Source of the DNA: Cristatella mucedo
Lineage: Eukaryota > Bryozoa > Phylactolaemata > Cristatellidae
DNA length: 64,000 nt
NCBI GenBank assembly: GCA_009760855.2
Contig: WPIO01000067.1
Span: forward strand, 1-64,000
Direction of reading: 5' to 3'
Below the pieces are notes generated by a model. That model was not told where the DNA came from, made no database searches, and worked only from the letters and a program-made list of their open reading frames with translations. This document shows positions 23,400 through 34,625 of the stretch, piece after piece; position 1 is the first letter of the stretch; the number at the start of each line of letters is the position of its first letter. A program made the position numbers and the translations under genes.

Positions 23400-24045
23400 T
23401 TGTTGCACGTTTTTCCGCCCGTAGAATAAGACGAAAAACTGGTTCTCCTTTTTTCTGGTCCTGCTTCTGCTTCGTTCCAAGTCTATCCAGCAATCTATTA
23501 TTATCTATTCCAAAGTCGTCGCAGGCGCCGCCGTGGACAAACGGCTCAAACTTGTCCTATTCGTAGTGCCGCTTCCTTGGTCTCTGCGGCACCTTGCTGC
23601 TAGCAAGAGCGTCTCTTCCTTTCTGCTAACACAGCATGCGCCAGTCAGCAGCCTGTTCTTTCAGGGTCTCTCCGGTGAGTCTTTGCTAGTGAGAACGTTT
23701 TTTCATGTCAGTCCACTTTCTTTCAGGATCTTGATTGATGTTCATCGAAAAATAGTTTTGGCTACAGTTTTAATTCTACCACTAATTCGAAGCCATAAGC
23801 GAGTTTTTTTTAAAGCTAGGCACAGCAGCTCAGATTTAAAACTCGCTGTGCACAAATCTGCCAGCTTTCTAACGGGCCAACTCAGCTAGTCCAAGCGGAG
23901 TCACCGGAAGTGCCAGGAGCCCAGAAAGAGCTGTAAGCACTGGAGGCGCCATAAGCGTTAGAGTCACAGCAAAGACGGTCGCAACGAAGAGCTTAAGCTA
24001 CTGGAATGCAGCGGCCGCCCTTGGAACAACCATTTAAGTTTGCAG
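23400..24045 (+). repeat. Dispersed 0.65-kb element, copy 1
   Basis: Matches 37445-38260 in inverted orientation. Shared landmarks in order: TTCTGGTCCTGCTTCTGCTT, ACGGCTCAAACTTGTCCTAT, CAGCCTGTTC, GTCTCTCCGG, TCTTGATTG, ATTCGAAGCCATAAGCGAG, CACAAATCTG, and a block that on the minus strand reads AAAFQ-LKLF, FAVTLTLMAPPVL and LALPVTPLG. The last block resembles 37480-37640 as protein, but both copies are likely noncoding remnants. No terminal repeats or target duplication were found. Confidence 0.6.
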
Positions 24046-24317
24046 TCTAGTGAAGATCTATCATTTCTTTGACCGATTGGAACTGCGGCTACGTATGCAA
24101 ATTAGTAGATTATCTTCGCCTTTTCCATGCCCAACCCAGCTTTTCTGAGCACCCATTGCTGCTATGCCCCACTGCATAACCATAAATACAGCACGAATCA
24201 CTCGATTTACATGTGATGTCGTTAAATGACAGATGGACTAATTAACTAAATAGCAAAGAAGGTTTGATATGTAGGCTGGCGCGAGCGAGTGGAGCGGCAA
24301 ACCTGTAATTACGATAA

Positions 24318-24380
24318 TAATAAAATATTTATTTAATGCTCCAAGAGTAACAAATCTCTTATAGGCACTTTAACGGATAC
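24318..24380 (-). mobile_element. LINE tail fragment
   Basis: Minus-strand tail hairpin remnant: GATAATAATAAAA at the left, CTCCAAGAGTAACAAATCTC, then ATAGGCACTTTAA. Confidence 0.5.
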
Positions 24381-24544
24381 TGAACATGGTGAAGACTGGA
24401 AATTGGTGAGGCAACCTGGTTCGGTAAGTTTATGAACACTCGGGCGCTAAAAGGACGATTCACGCGGATGGCAAGTGGTATAGCAAGCAGAAGAGCTAAC
24501 ATTTCTATTTGAATGTCATCAAATGAGGTGATAAAAAAAATCCT

Positions 24545-24715
24545 AGCTGATTAAAAACAGCCTTTTTTTGTATAGCGACAGAAGAGCCTTTTATGGCTAT
24601 CACCACCGCTTGCAATTGCAATAAAGGATCGCCCACCGCAGGAATCGAACCATCGACCTCGGGACCGAGGTAGTGAAAGCAACCGCCTTACCTAGTGTGC
24701 CATCACGGCTCACCG
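24545..24715 (-). mobile_element. SINE family S1
   Basis: On the minus strand: GGTGAGCCGTGATGGCACAC, TAGGTAAGGCGGTTGC, then the perfect B box GGTTCGATTCC, followed by the body CTTTATTGC...GATAGCCATAAAAGGCTCT and CTGTCGCTATACAAAAAAAG. A good reference copy of the family. Confidence 0.85.
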
Positions 24716-25139
24716 ATAACGTCATATGAGCCGGTTATTACTTTCAAGATTTTGGAGAAAAGCAATTAAAGGTAGGGTATGCGTTGCATTTGACGTTAGT
24801 GCCGGGGTTCAACCGAATGGTCAGACTCTGAAGAGCCACTAGTGTGACAGCGAAATGACTCGCCCAACAGGAGACAGCCATACGCCCGCTTATCCCGGTT
24901 TCCGGTTCAAAGTTAATGGCCTATCTCTATGATTGTGACCGCGAGGCCGGGCAGCACGCTTCTTTCGAAAAAGCATCGCTATAAGCACCGTGCGCTCAAT
25001 AGTGTCATCACGAAAGTATTGTTCACCATTAAATTAGAAAATGAACGGATTCAGCAACGACTTGTATTCTTAATATCAAACAAAGTGCAATTCGGGCTTA
25101 CTCACACGCAGGCAGTGCATTCAAATGTTAGTATTTACT

Positions 25140-25679
25140 CTAGAATCGAGTTGCCGTTTTTGCTTGAATCGAATTGGCTGGTGTGGTTAGCAAATGATGA
25201 ATGGTGACCGTATCAGTGTTGTCTTTAATGATGCAAATTACCAGCCATATCCTTACGTCCTTCACCACGAATGTAGGTTTGTTTTGATGGGCTATCGAAA
25301 TCTTAAGCCGCAGCATGTCCTGCAAATGACTTACTAATTTATCGACTGAAAACGCTGGAACGCACTTCCAAAGCTCGTAGTAATATGTGGGCTTGCCATT
25401 GTCCCACTGCCATCGTCGTCTAGGATCAATGTTGCCAAGTTGTTTCATGTATGAGCTCGTCCATCGAGCTATATTTTGTCTGATAGTATTCTTCTGGATT
25501 CCCATAAGCTCTGCCAATCCCTCCAAATCTCCATTAGTACGAAGATCGATGTGTACGTAAAAGTGGCTTTCCTTCTTCAGAGCAGCTAGCAGCATGATAC
25601 CCGCAGGCGTTTCGTCTCTCCCGCGGACAAGCTGCTTAGTGTCTTCATGATATTTGGATGTTCCAAAATTGTCGAGCAT
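25140..25679 (-). CDS. Hypothetical protein ORF, 179 codons
   Basis: A 179-codon minus-strand frame from ATG 25679 to TAG. I do not recognise the family. The composition is protein-like: four tryptophans, a basic-aromatic RRRWQWDNGKPTYYYELW segment, a helix-turn-helix-like GLAELMGIQKNTIRQNIARW at about residues 54-73, and amphipathic stretches. There is no signal peptide or membrane segment. Upstream, the same frame continues open for about 31 codons but is cut by two TGA codons. An S1 fragment (25850-25915) lies farther upstream, and a MULE relic sits 1.6 kb upstream on the same strand, so it could be a transposon accessory gene. An ORF this long is also expected about once by chance in 64 kb, so the call is weak. 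Confidence 0.3.
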   Translation of the reverse strand: MLDNFGTSKYHEDTKQLVRGRDETPAGIMLLAALKKESHFYVHIDLRTNGDLEGLAELMGIQKNTIRQNIARWTSSYMKQLGNIDPRRRWQWDNGKPTYYYELWKCVPAFSVDKLVSHLQDMLRLKISIAHQNKPTFVVKDVRIWLVICIIKDNTDTVTIHHLLTTPANSIQAKTATRF

Positions 25680-25849
25680 ATTTTCTCACAGACAGATTCA
25701 CCGCCGAAAGGCCAGCGACTGCTTGCCACTAGCGGAGAAGCGCGTTTTCGCGTGCCGGTGAAAGTTGGCCGTTCTCTGCACCAGGGTAACCATTGTCCTT
25801 AATCAACTGCGCTCTACAAACACCATTGTATTGCACGCTCAAAAGAAAA

Positions 25850-25915
25850 TTCACAGCCTCTGCTGCTTAGCAGCAAAACAGCCATAATGGCTATCGTCAC
25901 CGCTAGTCTGCACAC
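25850..25915 (-). mobile_element. SINE family S1, 3' fragment
   Basis: The plus strand shows CAGCCTCTGCTGCTTAGCAG and GCCATAATGGCTATCGTCAC, the body end of S1. No head is present. Confidence 0.55.
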
Positions 25916-26439
25916 TGTAGACAGATGCTTGCAGCGAGTGCGGCGGCTGGCTGCTTCACTGCTAGTTCATTTCTGCTGCTTGGAGGAGGGAGGAAGCGGG
26001 CATTGGCCACTCACCCCATCCCACCACAGCCGAACAGTGACCTGGGCTGTTGTATAAAAATGACCCTCGAGGAAAATTCCGAAGCTGAAATCTCGGTACT
26101 CGGTTCCCTTCGGGCACCTCGCATGTCTCGATTCCACCTGGGGAATCTCTATAGGTGGCATTTATACACAACACGCTGAAGCTACATTATGGGTGTAGGT
26201 CTGCAAGTAGTGGGAGTTATCCCCCCTGATGTCCGCTGGTAGTGAGAGTTATCCCCCAAAGCACATATATTAATATTGTACTGAGATCAATTAAGCGAAT
26301 GGCATGCAAATTTGCACAAAAAACACTGGTATCTTTTGATGTGACATAGCTGCGTGTTGACTTTCTGATGACCTGTACAAGTCCAAGGTCACGTATAGCT
26401 GTACAAAACTCCTGTATAGCTATACAAAATACCCACATA

Positions 26440-26490
26440 GTCTATATGACTTTGTGGAGTTACAGACGGAAATACATGACATTACATAGC
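26440..26490 (+). mobile_element. LINE family C terminal fragment
   Basis: CTATATGACTTTGTGGAGTT then ACAGACGGAAATACATGACA and TTACAT: only the last 50 bases of family C, with its pentamer tail. Confidence 0.7.
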
Positions 26491-27236
26491 ACGGAAGCTC
26501 AGTCATACACGGCTTTACCATGAAATCGCCAGATTCAATAACAGTTATTGTAGAAATATGGTAAACCCCTCAAAAGATGCGTGACACTCGACTCTGTGTT
26601 AACCCCACTACAAACAAAATATGAAAAACTCAACATCTCAAACTGTTGACTGCCATCACGACCAGAGCCTAAGGATATTTTGTGACAGGCACATCATATG
26701 CATACACACCCATCATGTGTAGATGCACAGGGGGTGAACACAGACAGGTAAGCTCCACCTATATTCCAAATTTCACACCGGTCGGCCGAGTATTGACGAA
26801 GCTGTAGAATTGATGAGGCCAACATTGTGAACAAGCATTAACAGCTGCAATGACCAAGAATGGACATGGAGTAAGTGCTAGCATGTACCCTAAAGTTCGT
26901 GGTGCATTCAGTGGTGAATGCAGTTGCAGGTGATGTTTATTTAACTTCCTGGAGGAGCTCAGAGTCCCAGCATTCATCAATGGTGATGAAAGTTGTGCTA
27001 TGACGACGTTTTTCCAGCATCCATCATTGCAGCCTCCATAGCCAAAACCGGAAGTTAAGGCGAGTGCAAACAAAGACAACCAAGAGACCACTAATGCAGG
27101 CATATATTTGCAGCAGAAGCTGCATAACGCACATACCGACAATTGCCTTGAAAAAGGCATTCGTTCTGTTCAGCTCTGACAGTATACAGTAGCAGACAAG
27201 CACGTGAGCAACTCGGCTTACTTTCTAGAGGCTTTC

Positions 27237-29155
27237 TAATTATCTACATAAATGGTCATCACCTGAGCAGTAACCTTTGTCCTGGTTTTGCTTTTGTACT
27301 GGCTTCCTTCGTACATCTTTGTTCTTGAGGTTGTATTTCGCCTTTGCTAAATCAGCTTTCTTGGATTTTCTGTCGTAATCCTTCATGAAGACCCTCATAT
27401 ACCTTCCCACAGGAATGCCTAACCATGTGAAAACTGGGATACGACCACACATCCCTTCATTCCTCTGCGAACAGGCATCTGCCAGTGCCACTAGAACTGC
27501 TGAAAAGCTGCCTGTATATTATTATATTATATTTAATATATATTATATTATTATATTCAGTCTTTTGAGCATCGGTCCAGATTAGGTTATGGAGGGACTC
27601 ATTAGGATTTTGCGTGTGACCATGCAAACACTATTTTATAAGGTCCTCGAGTAGTCAATCCTCATACATATCCTTTGCGGTTTGCTTTATCCCCGGTTTT
27701 AGCACGTGGTGTCTTGATTTTGCATGGTCATAAACCGTATTAGTAGCTACAGCTTTCTGATAGGGACATTCAGACGACGAACCTTTCGTACAGAGCCTGT
27801 GATCCTGATTAGTGGAGAAAGTATGGTAAAAAGATTTCCATACATCCTTCCTCGAGCCTTCTAAATTATTTGTATTCTCTCTCACCACACGGGCAAAGTG
27901 TTGCTGCAACCTACTAGCTATTTGGCCAGTTGGCTCACCTTGTCCAACGAACACGCCTTTAACCTCTGGGCATTTCGCTTTCTTTGTTTTCATGCTTTGA
28001 AAAGCAGCGCCCAGCCTCTTAGTGACATGCGCTATACACTCCAGTTTCGTAATTTCTGTCTCTCCATATGGTTTGGCTTTGCTTACACTTTGCCAAGGTT
28101 TGGAATCACCATCCCCTAGATGCCTAACATACCGTGCACCGCGAGTTTCTAGCGAGCGTTCAAAGATACGTTTTGCCCCTTCCCCTTCCATTGCACCATC
28201 TGTGCCACTGAAATTCTTATCGCATTCATGCTCTCCTCGCTTACCAGCTGCGTACACCTTGCATGCTACGCTGAGCACTTCTGCATCTAGTGCCTTCTAG
28301 CCTTTCCTATTTTAAGCCTGCTGCTACCCGGCGGTTCGATCTACAGCCACGGGTCCTCCGCGTGCCATCGACGGCGATGGTTATGTCACACGAGCTAACC
28401 AAAGCCTTCTCCTCTTCTACAGCTCATCACCATTGACAGTTCAGCCTCTTTCGCAGCTGCAATTGCTTTCACGCATTCGGTGTAGCGTTTGGCTGGGATA
28501 GGGGGAGGCAAATCTAACAGCCCAAAAAGTCTTTCAGTCCCTGCTCTTCCTAGCCCAACTCTCCTAGCAGCATAAATTGCCCGAATGTTCGGGGGGGCAG
28601 CTCAGGCTCTGTCGACCTTACGCGACCTTTCTTGGCAACCTCTTTCTTCTCGCTGCCTTCTTCATTTGCAGCTCGCAAGGCTTTCATCTCTTCCCAGCTA
28701 GGGGACGGATAGAAAGGCATGTTAATCTTGCTGTTTTCGCAAATTCGACTCCTACATCCAAGTACAAGCGTACTCGCAAGACCCACAAAGTCCGTTTCCC
28801 TAAAATAGCCTCGGCTATTAAAAGTCGGGCACCGAGCGTAAGCCATCAACGCCGTAGCCAGTGTGGCAACATCAAAAACACGGTTTCCGAGCAGAAAACT
28901 ATCACCCACTTTCTCTTCTTTGTCTTTCGCTACCCGTCGTTTTTGGGTGTGGGCGTGGCGAGAGCACCCGCGGGTCTAACCGGCAACGGCCTTACACGCG
29001 GTCGTCCACGTTGCCGAGGGCCGCTCGATTCCCCTACGCTACTCACTGAAGCTCCTAAATGTATTCGAGTTGCATCACGGCCTGCACTCACAACACCAGC
29101 CGTGCACTGCCCAATAGTTGAACAACGATGCGAGCATTGCATTGTACCACTCATC
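27237..29155 (-). pseudogene. Mutator-like (MULE) transposase relic
   Basis: Broken gene for the 'Mutator-like transposase' seen in many arthropods and molluscs. In minus-strand order: a GRPRVRPL-type basic start (about 28990-29010), VGDSFLLGNRVFDVATLATA, AIYAARRVGLGRAG and LLDLPPPIPAKRY (near 28480-28550), the catalytic strand ITIAVDGTR (near 28370), GTDGAMEGEGAKRIFERS, VRHLGDGDSKPW and TKLECIAHVTKRLG (the 27655-28278 block), then CLHGHTQNPNESLHNLIW (near 27590), and a lysine/arginine-rich end closing at about 27240. These are the expected family blocks in the right order. Frames change at a run of seven G (near 28590) and near 28400. TGA and TAG interrupt the 27640-27660 segment, and an AT-rich insertion splits the C-terminal part. 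It cannot make an active enzyme. No terminal inverted repeats were located. Confidence 0.85.
27508..27560. repeat. AT-rich insertion inside the MULE relic
   Basis: About 50 bases of ATTATATTA-type sequence, nearly palindromic, separate two conserved transposase blocks (the NLIW block and the LADACSQRNEG block). It has no counterpart in the protein family. Confidence 0.6.
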
Positions 29156-29161
29156 TTAGAA

Positions 29162-29896
29162 GCTTGTTGGAGAACCCCGTGCATTCGTGACATCCCGTCT
29201 CGACTTCTACAACTCACTGCTTACTGGCCTACCAGCATGTACGATCAGGCGATTGCAGCTGGTGCAAAACTCCGCAGCTAGGCTTATCTGTCGTGAGCGT
29301 CGCAATTGACACATTACACCACTTCTCGCCGACCTGCACTGGCTACCAGTCAAGCAACGCATCGACTTCATGGTTTTGTCGCTCACTTTTAGGTCACTTC
29401 ATTCTTTAGCTCCAGCCTATCTCTCAGATATACTCCCCCATCAGGCCAAGCATCGTACCACCCGCTTTTCGGAATCCAACAGTCTACAAATACCTTGTAC
29501 AAACCTTAAATCCTTTGGAGACCGTGCATTTAGTTCGCATGCTCCAAAAGCCTGGAACTCCCTCCCGACCTGCGGCCGAACATCCCCTGACCTGACCACA
29601 TTTTAAAGGAACTTAAAACACACCTATTTATTTAGGACAGCATTTAGTGGGTCCCTGTGATTCGTCCTTGATGTGCTCATGCGTGCTGACACTGTGCATG
29701 CTGCCACTAACCACATTTGCATGCTGACCCTATGCATGTCACCCCTAACCATGTTATTCATGTTGTTTGTTATCAAGCATGATATTACTCACCATTCATT
29801 TGATGTTCCCTTTGCAGCAAATGTAAAGCGCCTAGAGAGCGAGAGATTGAGTTCTCTGAGAGCGCTTTATCAAGTGCATTATTATTATTATGTGGC
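29162..29896 (+). mobile_element. LINE family A, best-preserved 3' end with RT C-terminus
   Basis: Encodes, with one [70 protein letters not shown] and SFGDRAFSSHAPKAWNSLP. This is the diagnostic C-terminal domain of L2/CR1-clade reverse transcriptases. The complete 3' UTR follows, with hairpin and (TTA)n. The left end abuts the MULE relic. The TGA replaces a Cys codon (RRSCH in the 7-kb copy), so it is a point mutation. Confidence 0.9.
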
Positions 29897-30045
29897 AACT
29901 GCGGCGCTCACGACAGACAAGCCAAGCTTCGGAGTTTAGCACCAGCTGCAATCGCCTGATCGCACATGCTGGTAAGCCAGTAAGCATCAGTGTGAATGGT
30001 CCTTTGCTTGTGTCCTTATGGGTGATGACAATGGGCTTGTTATCA

Positions 30046-30480
30046 CAATATCAATAATAATAATACATTTAATAAAGCGCCCTCAGAGAACACACTATCT
30101 TTCTATGCGCTTTACAATTGCTGTAAAAGAGATGCAATCGAATGGCTAGTGGTAGCGTGCTCAATAAACAAGAAAAACATGGTTAGGGGTGACATACACA
30201 GGGTCAGCATGCAAAATGGTTGGTGGCAGCATGCACAGTGGCAGCACCCAAAAGCACGTTAAGGACAAATCAAAGGGACCCCTAAACGACGTGAATAATA
30301 GGTGCATTTTTAGTTTCTTTTTAACGTGAACAAGTCGGGAAATGTCATGACGCAAGCCGGGAGTGAGTTCCAGGCTTTGGGAGCATACGAGCTAAAGGCA
30401 CGGTCTCCAAAGGATTTGAGATTTGTAAGAGGTATGGCGAACAGTTAGATTCTGAAAAGCGGGTGGTACGATGCTTAGTT
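30046..30480 (-). mobile_element. LINE family A 3' end, inverted
   Basis: Minus-strand copy with (TTA)n, hairpin (AAGCGCCCTCAGAGAACAC on plus), full 3' UTR and the start of the RT C-terminal block (PKAWNS-type remnant near 30370, GDRAF-type remnant near 30400). Confidence 0.85.
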
Positions 30481-30893
30481 TAGTGGGGAGTAGATCTGAT
30501 AGGCTAGCGCCTAGGCTCAAAAACGCGAGTATACTTTCTTCAATTTGAAGATTGAAGATCATGACTATAAACGGCAATGGCTCAGTCTAGAGACAGTCTC
30601 CATAGTGTGTACGTAAGTAATTAAATAATGCACTGATCAAAAGCCTACTCACCACTATTTCGAAGCTAAATGCACAAATCAATGCTCAATTTCAGCTGCG
30701 ATATTGCATGTTGCAAATTGTGCAAATATGTGCAAATTAGTATAACTATCTTTTTATATTTATACTGATTTACTTGACGCTCACCACATCTGTACCATCA
30801 TAATAGTAAAACGTAAAGTCACGGCAGTGATTTGTATTTACAGACGCTTGTTCACATTTCAAGCTATTTACGTCGGCAATTAATAATAAGGAT

Positions 30894-30990
30894 AATAATA
30901 GTAATTATACATTTTAAAGCACCTGTGGAGAACTTAATCTCTGTATAGGCACTTTGCATATGTTGTAGAAGAAGCGCGATCGCGATAGTA
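30894..30990 (-). mobile_element. LINE tail fragment
   Basis: Plus strand AATAATAGTAATTATACATT, AGCACCTGTGGAGAACTTAA, TATAGGCACTTTGCAT: a tail remnant only. Confidence 0.6.
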
Positions 30991-31446
30991 AGGCTTGCAT
31001 TGCGGTTTATGTAAAGTGCTTACATAGAGATATAGTTTATTTTAGGGTGGATGCAAATGTATTGCAACAAATGGTATTATTATCAAAAACCTGCCTTACC
31101 TAGTCGACGAGTTTGTTTAACAAGTGCCACAACTTTTCGTTTGAGCCTTAAGAATTTTGGAAGCTCTGCGTGCATGGCGAATCTCACAGGGCGGGAATGT
31201 GCTCATTTCTCATGGCTGGAAGATGGCAAACGTTAGGAAGATACGAGTGCGCGTTATAACACTAAACCTCAGCCGTCTTTTTTTGTGTGCTGTGCACTAT
31301 CTCTCTGATCGGTAAGATCGAGATAAGCAATAGTAACTTGGTATATGAATTATCTTTGGCAGTTCACTTTTATGTTTTGACAGCTCAGCGATGATTGGTG
31401 CGGGTGGCAAGGTAATAATCAGTTCAAGATTATCTCTGCTTATTAG

Positions 31447-31716
31447 GAATCTTCATACAGAACCGTCACGGCAGGATTAGTATCGACTAACACGGTACCA
31501 GGTGAAAAAGGTCCAAAGCGATGCCTGTCTGTCACAGCCTTCGTCCAATCAGCACTAAGCACGGTTAGAACCACGAATGACACTAGTGCGTGTTTTGGTC
31601 ATCAAATCTTACTCAAGATGATTTTGAACGTTTCACCCCGACCAGTGCGGCTATTTATGAGGGCTCGAATTTCATCGATACAGAAAGCTAGAAACAAATG
31701 TGCTCCTAACGTGTAA
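31447..31716 (+). pseudogene. Second copy of the HSD17B12-like terminal exon, frameshifted
   Basis: Acceptor TTATTAG is followed by GA in the same phase as exon 4 (18901). It reads IFIQN, then one extra base near 31464, then VTAGLVSTNTV, VTAFVQSALSTV, ACFGHQILLKMILNVSPRPV and RLFMRARISSIQKAR, ending at TAA 31714. It aligns throughout with exon 4, including the part of exon 4 that lies beyond its TGA. No copies of exons 1-3 were found nearby, so this is either a duplicated terminal exon of the upstream gene or the remnant of a tandem gene copy. The single-base insertion would give a premature stop (TAA about 40 bases in) if it were spliced in. Confidence 0.8.
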
Positions 31717-32012
31717 TTTTTTAAGACGTTGGTAGTCCGAAACTTTACCAGTACAGGTATATACTGTTTCTCCTCCGGCTTTTGCTCATAGCCGCGTAAC
31801 CCGACCAAACCTTTGAAGTGATGCCTGGAGATTAATTTATCAAGCTTAACTACGAAGCTGATTTAAAAAACTCATTTGCATGGTAATAAAAGAGCTTTAT
31901 CAGAGATTCCTTGATTTTCAGCATAAAATTAAACGGGCGACCCCCTCAGCCTGCCGCACGCCTCTAGCGAACGTCTTGGTTTCTTAAATGCTCGCGCTTC
32001 AGACAATAGTAA

Positions 32013-32625
32013 TAACAATAATAATACATATGATATAGCACCCTCAGAGAACCCAATCTATTTTTTTAGGCACTTAAAATTTGCTACAAAGGAAGCTCGA
32101 TTGAATTGGTGGTGGTAGCATGCTCAATAAAGAACAAGAGTAACATGGTTAAGGGTAACACGTACAGAGTCAGCATGCAAGTGTGGTTGGTGGCAACCAT
32201 GCAACAGGGTCAGTACGCAAAAGCAGATAAAGGACGAATCACGGAAACCTACTAAATGCTGTGATAAATAGATGCGTTATTAGTTTTTTTTTAATTAAAC
32301 CAAGTCAGGAGATGTCGTGAAGCAAGTCGGAAGTGAGTTCCAGGCCTTGGGAGCATATGAACTAAAGGCACGGTCTCCATAGGCTTTGAGGTTTGCACGA
32401 GGTAAACAATTGGATTCCGAAAATCGGGAAGTACGATACGTAGCCAGGTGGGGGAGCAGATCTAAAAGGTTGGTAGACTGGAGCCAAGCAATGAAGGGGC
32501 CTAAAAGTGATTGACAAAACCTTGAAGTCGGTGCGTTGCTTGACTGGGAGCCACTGCAGGTCGGTGAGTGGTGATGAGATGAGAATGAACTTTATCCTGC
32601 TCAGGATCATCCCTCCATCATTCAT
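32013..32625 (-). mobile_element. LINE family A 3' end with RT remnant, inverted
   Basis: The minus-strand frame gives LTDLQWLPVKQRTDFKVLSI and FRPLHCLAPVYQ, then a decayed AWN block, the 3' UTR and the tail at 32013-32100. Confidence 0.85.
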
Positions 32626-32884
32626 TTTGACATCTTACTCAGTTTTGAAATTACTTTTTAATTTACCAATACAAAATATTTATTTAGTTCATTTCGGAGA
32701 CTAGCGGCCATGTTTTCCTGAACGTCGTGTTACTAGATGGTGGTCCATTTTAATTATAGTTAGAAATTGAGTTCTCTTTTGCTTTTACACGTTGGAATGG
32801 CTTCCCTGTTTTGACCCAAAGATACGATGCTTATCTTTCACGACCATGCTTTGGTGCTCGAGCCCTGTGGCTTATATAAAGCAC

Positions 32885-33125
32885 AAGGATATATATATTT
32901 ATTTATTTATGTATGTATACATATAAATGTGTGTGTGTCTGTGCGTGTGTGTGCGCGAGTGTATGGGCGTGTGTGTAGGCGTGCCTGTGTGCCTGTGCGT
33001 GCATGCGTGCGTGCGTCTGTGTGTGTGCGTGCGTGCATGTGTGTGTGTGTGGGTATGTATGTATATTTATGTGAATGTACACTGTACATAAAATATTTAT
33101 ATATATATACATTTGCATATATGTA
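32885..33125 (+). repeat. (TG)n-rich microsatellite with TATA runs
   Basis: Alternating GTGTGT, GCGTGC and GTATGT runs flanked by ATATAT/ATTTATTT. Cysteine-valine and histidine-threonine frames over it are artefacts. Alternating purine-pyrimidine sequence of this kind can adopt left-handed DNA (general knowledge). Confidence 0.9.
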
Positions 33126-33904
33126 CACTCACCGGAATAGCTCAAAAGTAGTTTATATTAGGTCATGGATTTAAAATCCTCTAAAACTAAACTGCAAGGA
33201 AAACAAATAGATTGTCTTTCAAAAGGATAAATAGCTAGGATTAAGCAGGGCTTCAGATAACTGATCGATTGAGATATAGTGAGATATTTACTAGTTGCTC
33301 GAAACGCAGGTGTTACGTTTGCCACTACTTTCAAGGATAATTAACTCAAAAGAACGAGTTCACTTGTATTAGTCGCACGGATGACAATCGAAGAATTTGC
33401 CCGATCTCTCAGTAATAGACCACTAACTTTTTTTTTAGTAGGGCTGCAATAAATGTCATCAGGCCTTGGCAATAAATCCTAACTATTTCTATGAGATAGG
33501 TATTTATATCTAAGAAATATATAACGAAATACCGTCCCTAAAGTGGCTTTAATTAATCAGTTCCAAATAGTAGGTAAAGCTACTATTAAATTCAGACACA
33601 CATGGCGCCGTGCCTCGACATGTGCTGAAGATCCATGCACCGCCTTTATGTCATTCAGGAGAACAAACTAGCCGCATTTTTCTATTGAAACTGATGGTGA
33701 CAGATACTTTTCGTTGCCAGCCTTATCGCAGCAATGAGAACAATCCCTGGAAGCTGTCTAAACCAGCTAAACATGTCTCGCGTTTCTTGTTATATCGCGA
33801 TGTTTGCTTGGTGCTAGCGCTTGATATTGGAACGTTGGTGGCTCTCCAAGAGCTGCGTAGTATCATATTTGCGGATCAGCGAACGTAGTGTGACTTATCT
33901 CGTA

Positions 33905-34342
33905 AAGAACTAAATCTACTATTAGGTCCCTTAGTTTTCTGGCTACAGCCTATCTATCAAAACTAATCCCCCACAAGACATCGTACAACCCGCTGTTCTG
34001 ACTCGAATCGATTAGCCATACCTCGTCGGTGACCGTGCTTTTAGTTTGTATACTTCCAAAGCCTGGAACTCAGTACCGACGCAAGTCGCAACGCCCCCTG
34101 ACATGACGACATTTAAAAAGAAGCTTAAAATGCTCCTTTTGTTACACCAGTTGGTGGGTCTTTGTGATTCGTTTTTTCTGTGCTCGTACCTGCTTACACT
34201 ATGCCTGCTGCTTGCGGATGTTACCACCGATCATTTGCTATGCTTTCTATACAGCATCTATAAAGTGCCCAGAAAGAGATTGGTTCTCTGAGGGCGCTAT
34301 ACAAATGTTTTATTTTGTTTATTGTCATTATTATTATTAAGA
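33905..34342 (+). mobile_element. LINE family B 3' end with RT C-terminal remnant
   Basis: A broken frame around TACTTCCAAAGCCTGGAACT and the 3' UTR words TTGGTGGGTCTTTGTGATTC, CTGCTTACACTATGCCTGCT, then hairpin GTGCCCAGAAAGAGATTG / TTCTCTGAGGGCGCTATAC and (TTA)n. Confidence 0.8.
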
Positions 34343-34479
34343 AGCTGTTACGGAAGTAGCTCGTTTGCTGCAGTGCAATAGCTCGTCACTGTGTCTTGCT
34401 ATCTATGCAATTATTGCACCCTTAGATGTATCTTACCTTCGCCTTCAAGATTTCTCTCAGGTATCCAGACATACAGTGT

Positions 34480-34625
34480 CTCAGGCAGTGGCTGAGTCAA
34501 AAGGCAAGGGGACATTCGCCCTCCCCATCCCACAGTGTGGCAGCGAGTTGGATGGCCTCTCCCCCAATCCCTAAGCTCAGGGACCGTCGCCAACAAAGAC
34601 GAAGAAATTGTGTTCTAAAACCACT
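34480..34625 (+). repeat. Repeat R2, copy at 34.5 kb
   Basis: GGACATTCGCCCTCCCCATC, CACAGTGTGGCAGCGAG and GGGACCGTCGCCAACAAAGA recur in altered form at 39150-39228 (GGACATTAGCCTCCACCCTA, GACCGTCACCAACGAAGAT). A weaker match is at 25985-26060. A short dispersed element of unknown type. Confidence 0.4.

Noticed and set aside
28577-29281. 234-codon plus-strand ORF, the longest in the window
   Set aside because: It is mostly antisense to the MULE relic, whose minus-strand blocks match a known transposase, and its end runs into a LINE fragment.
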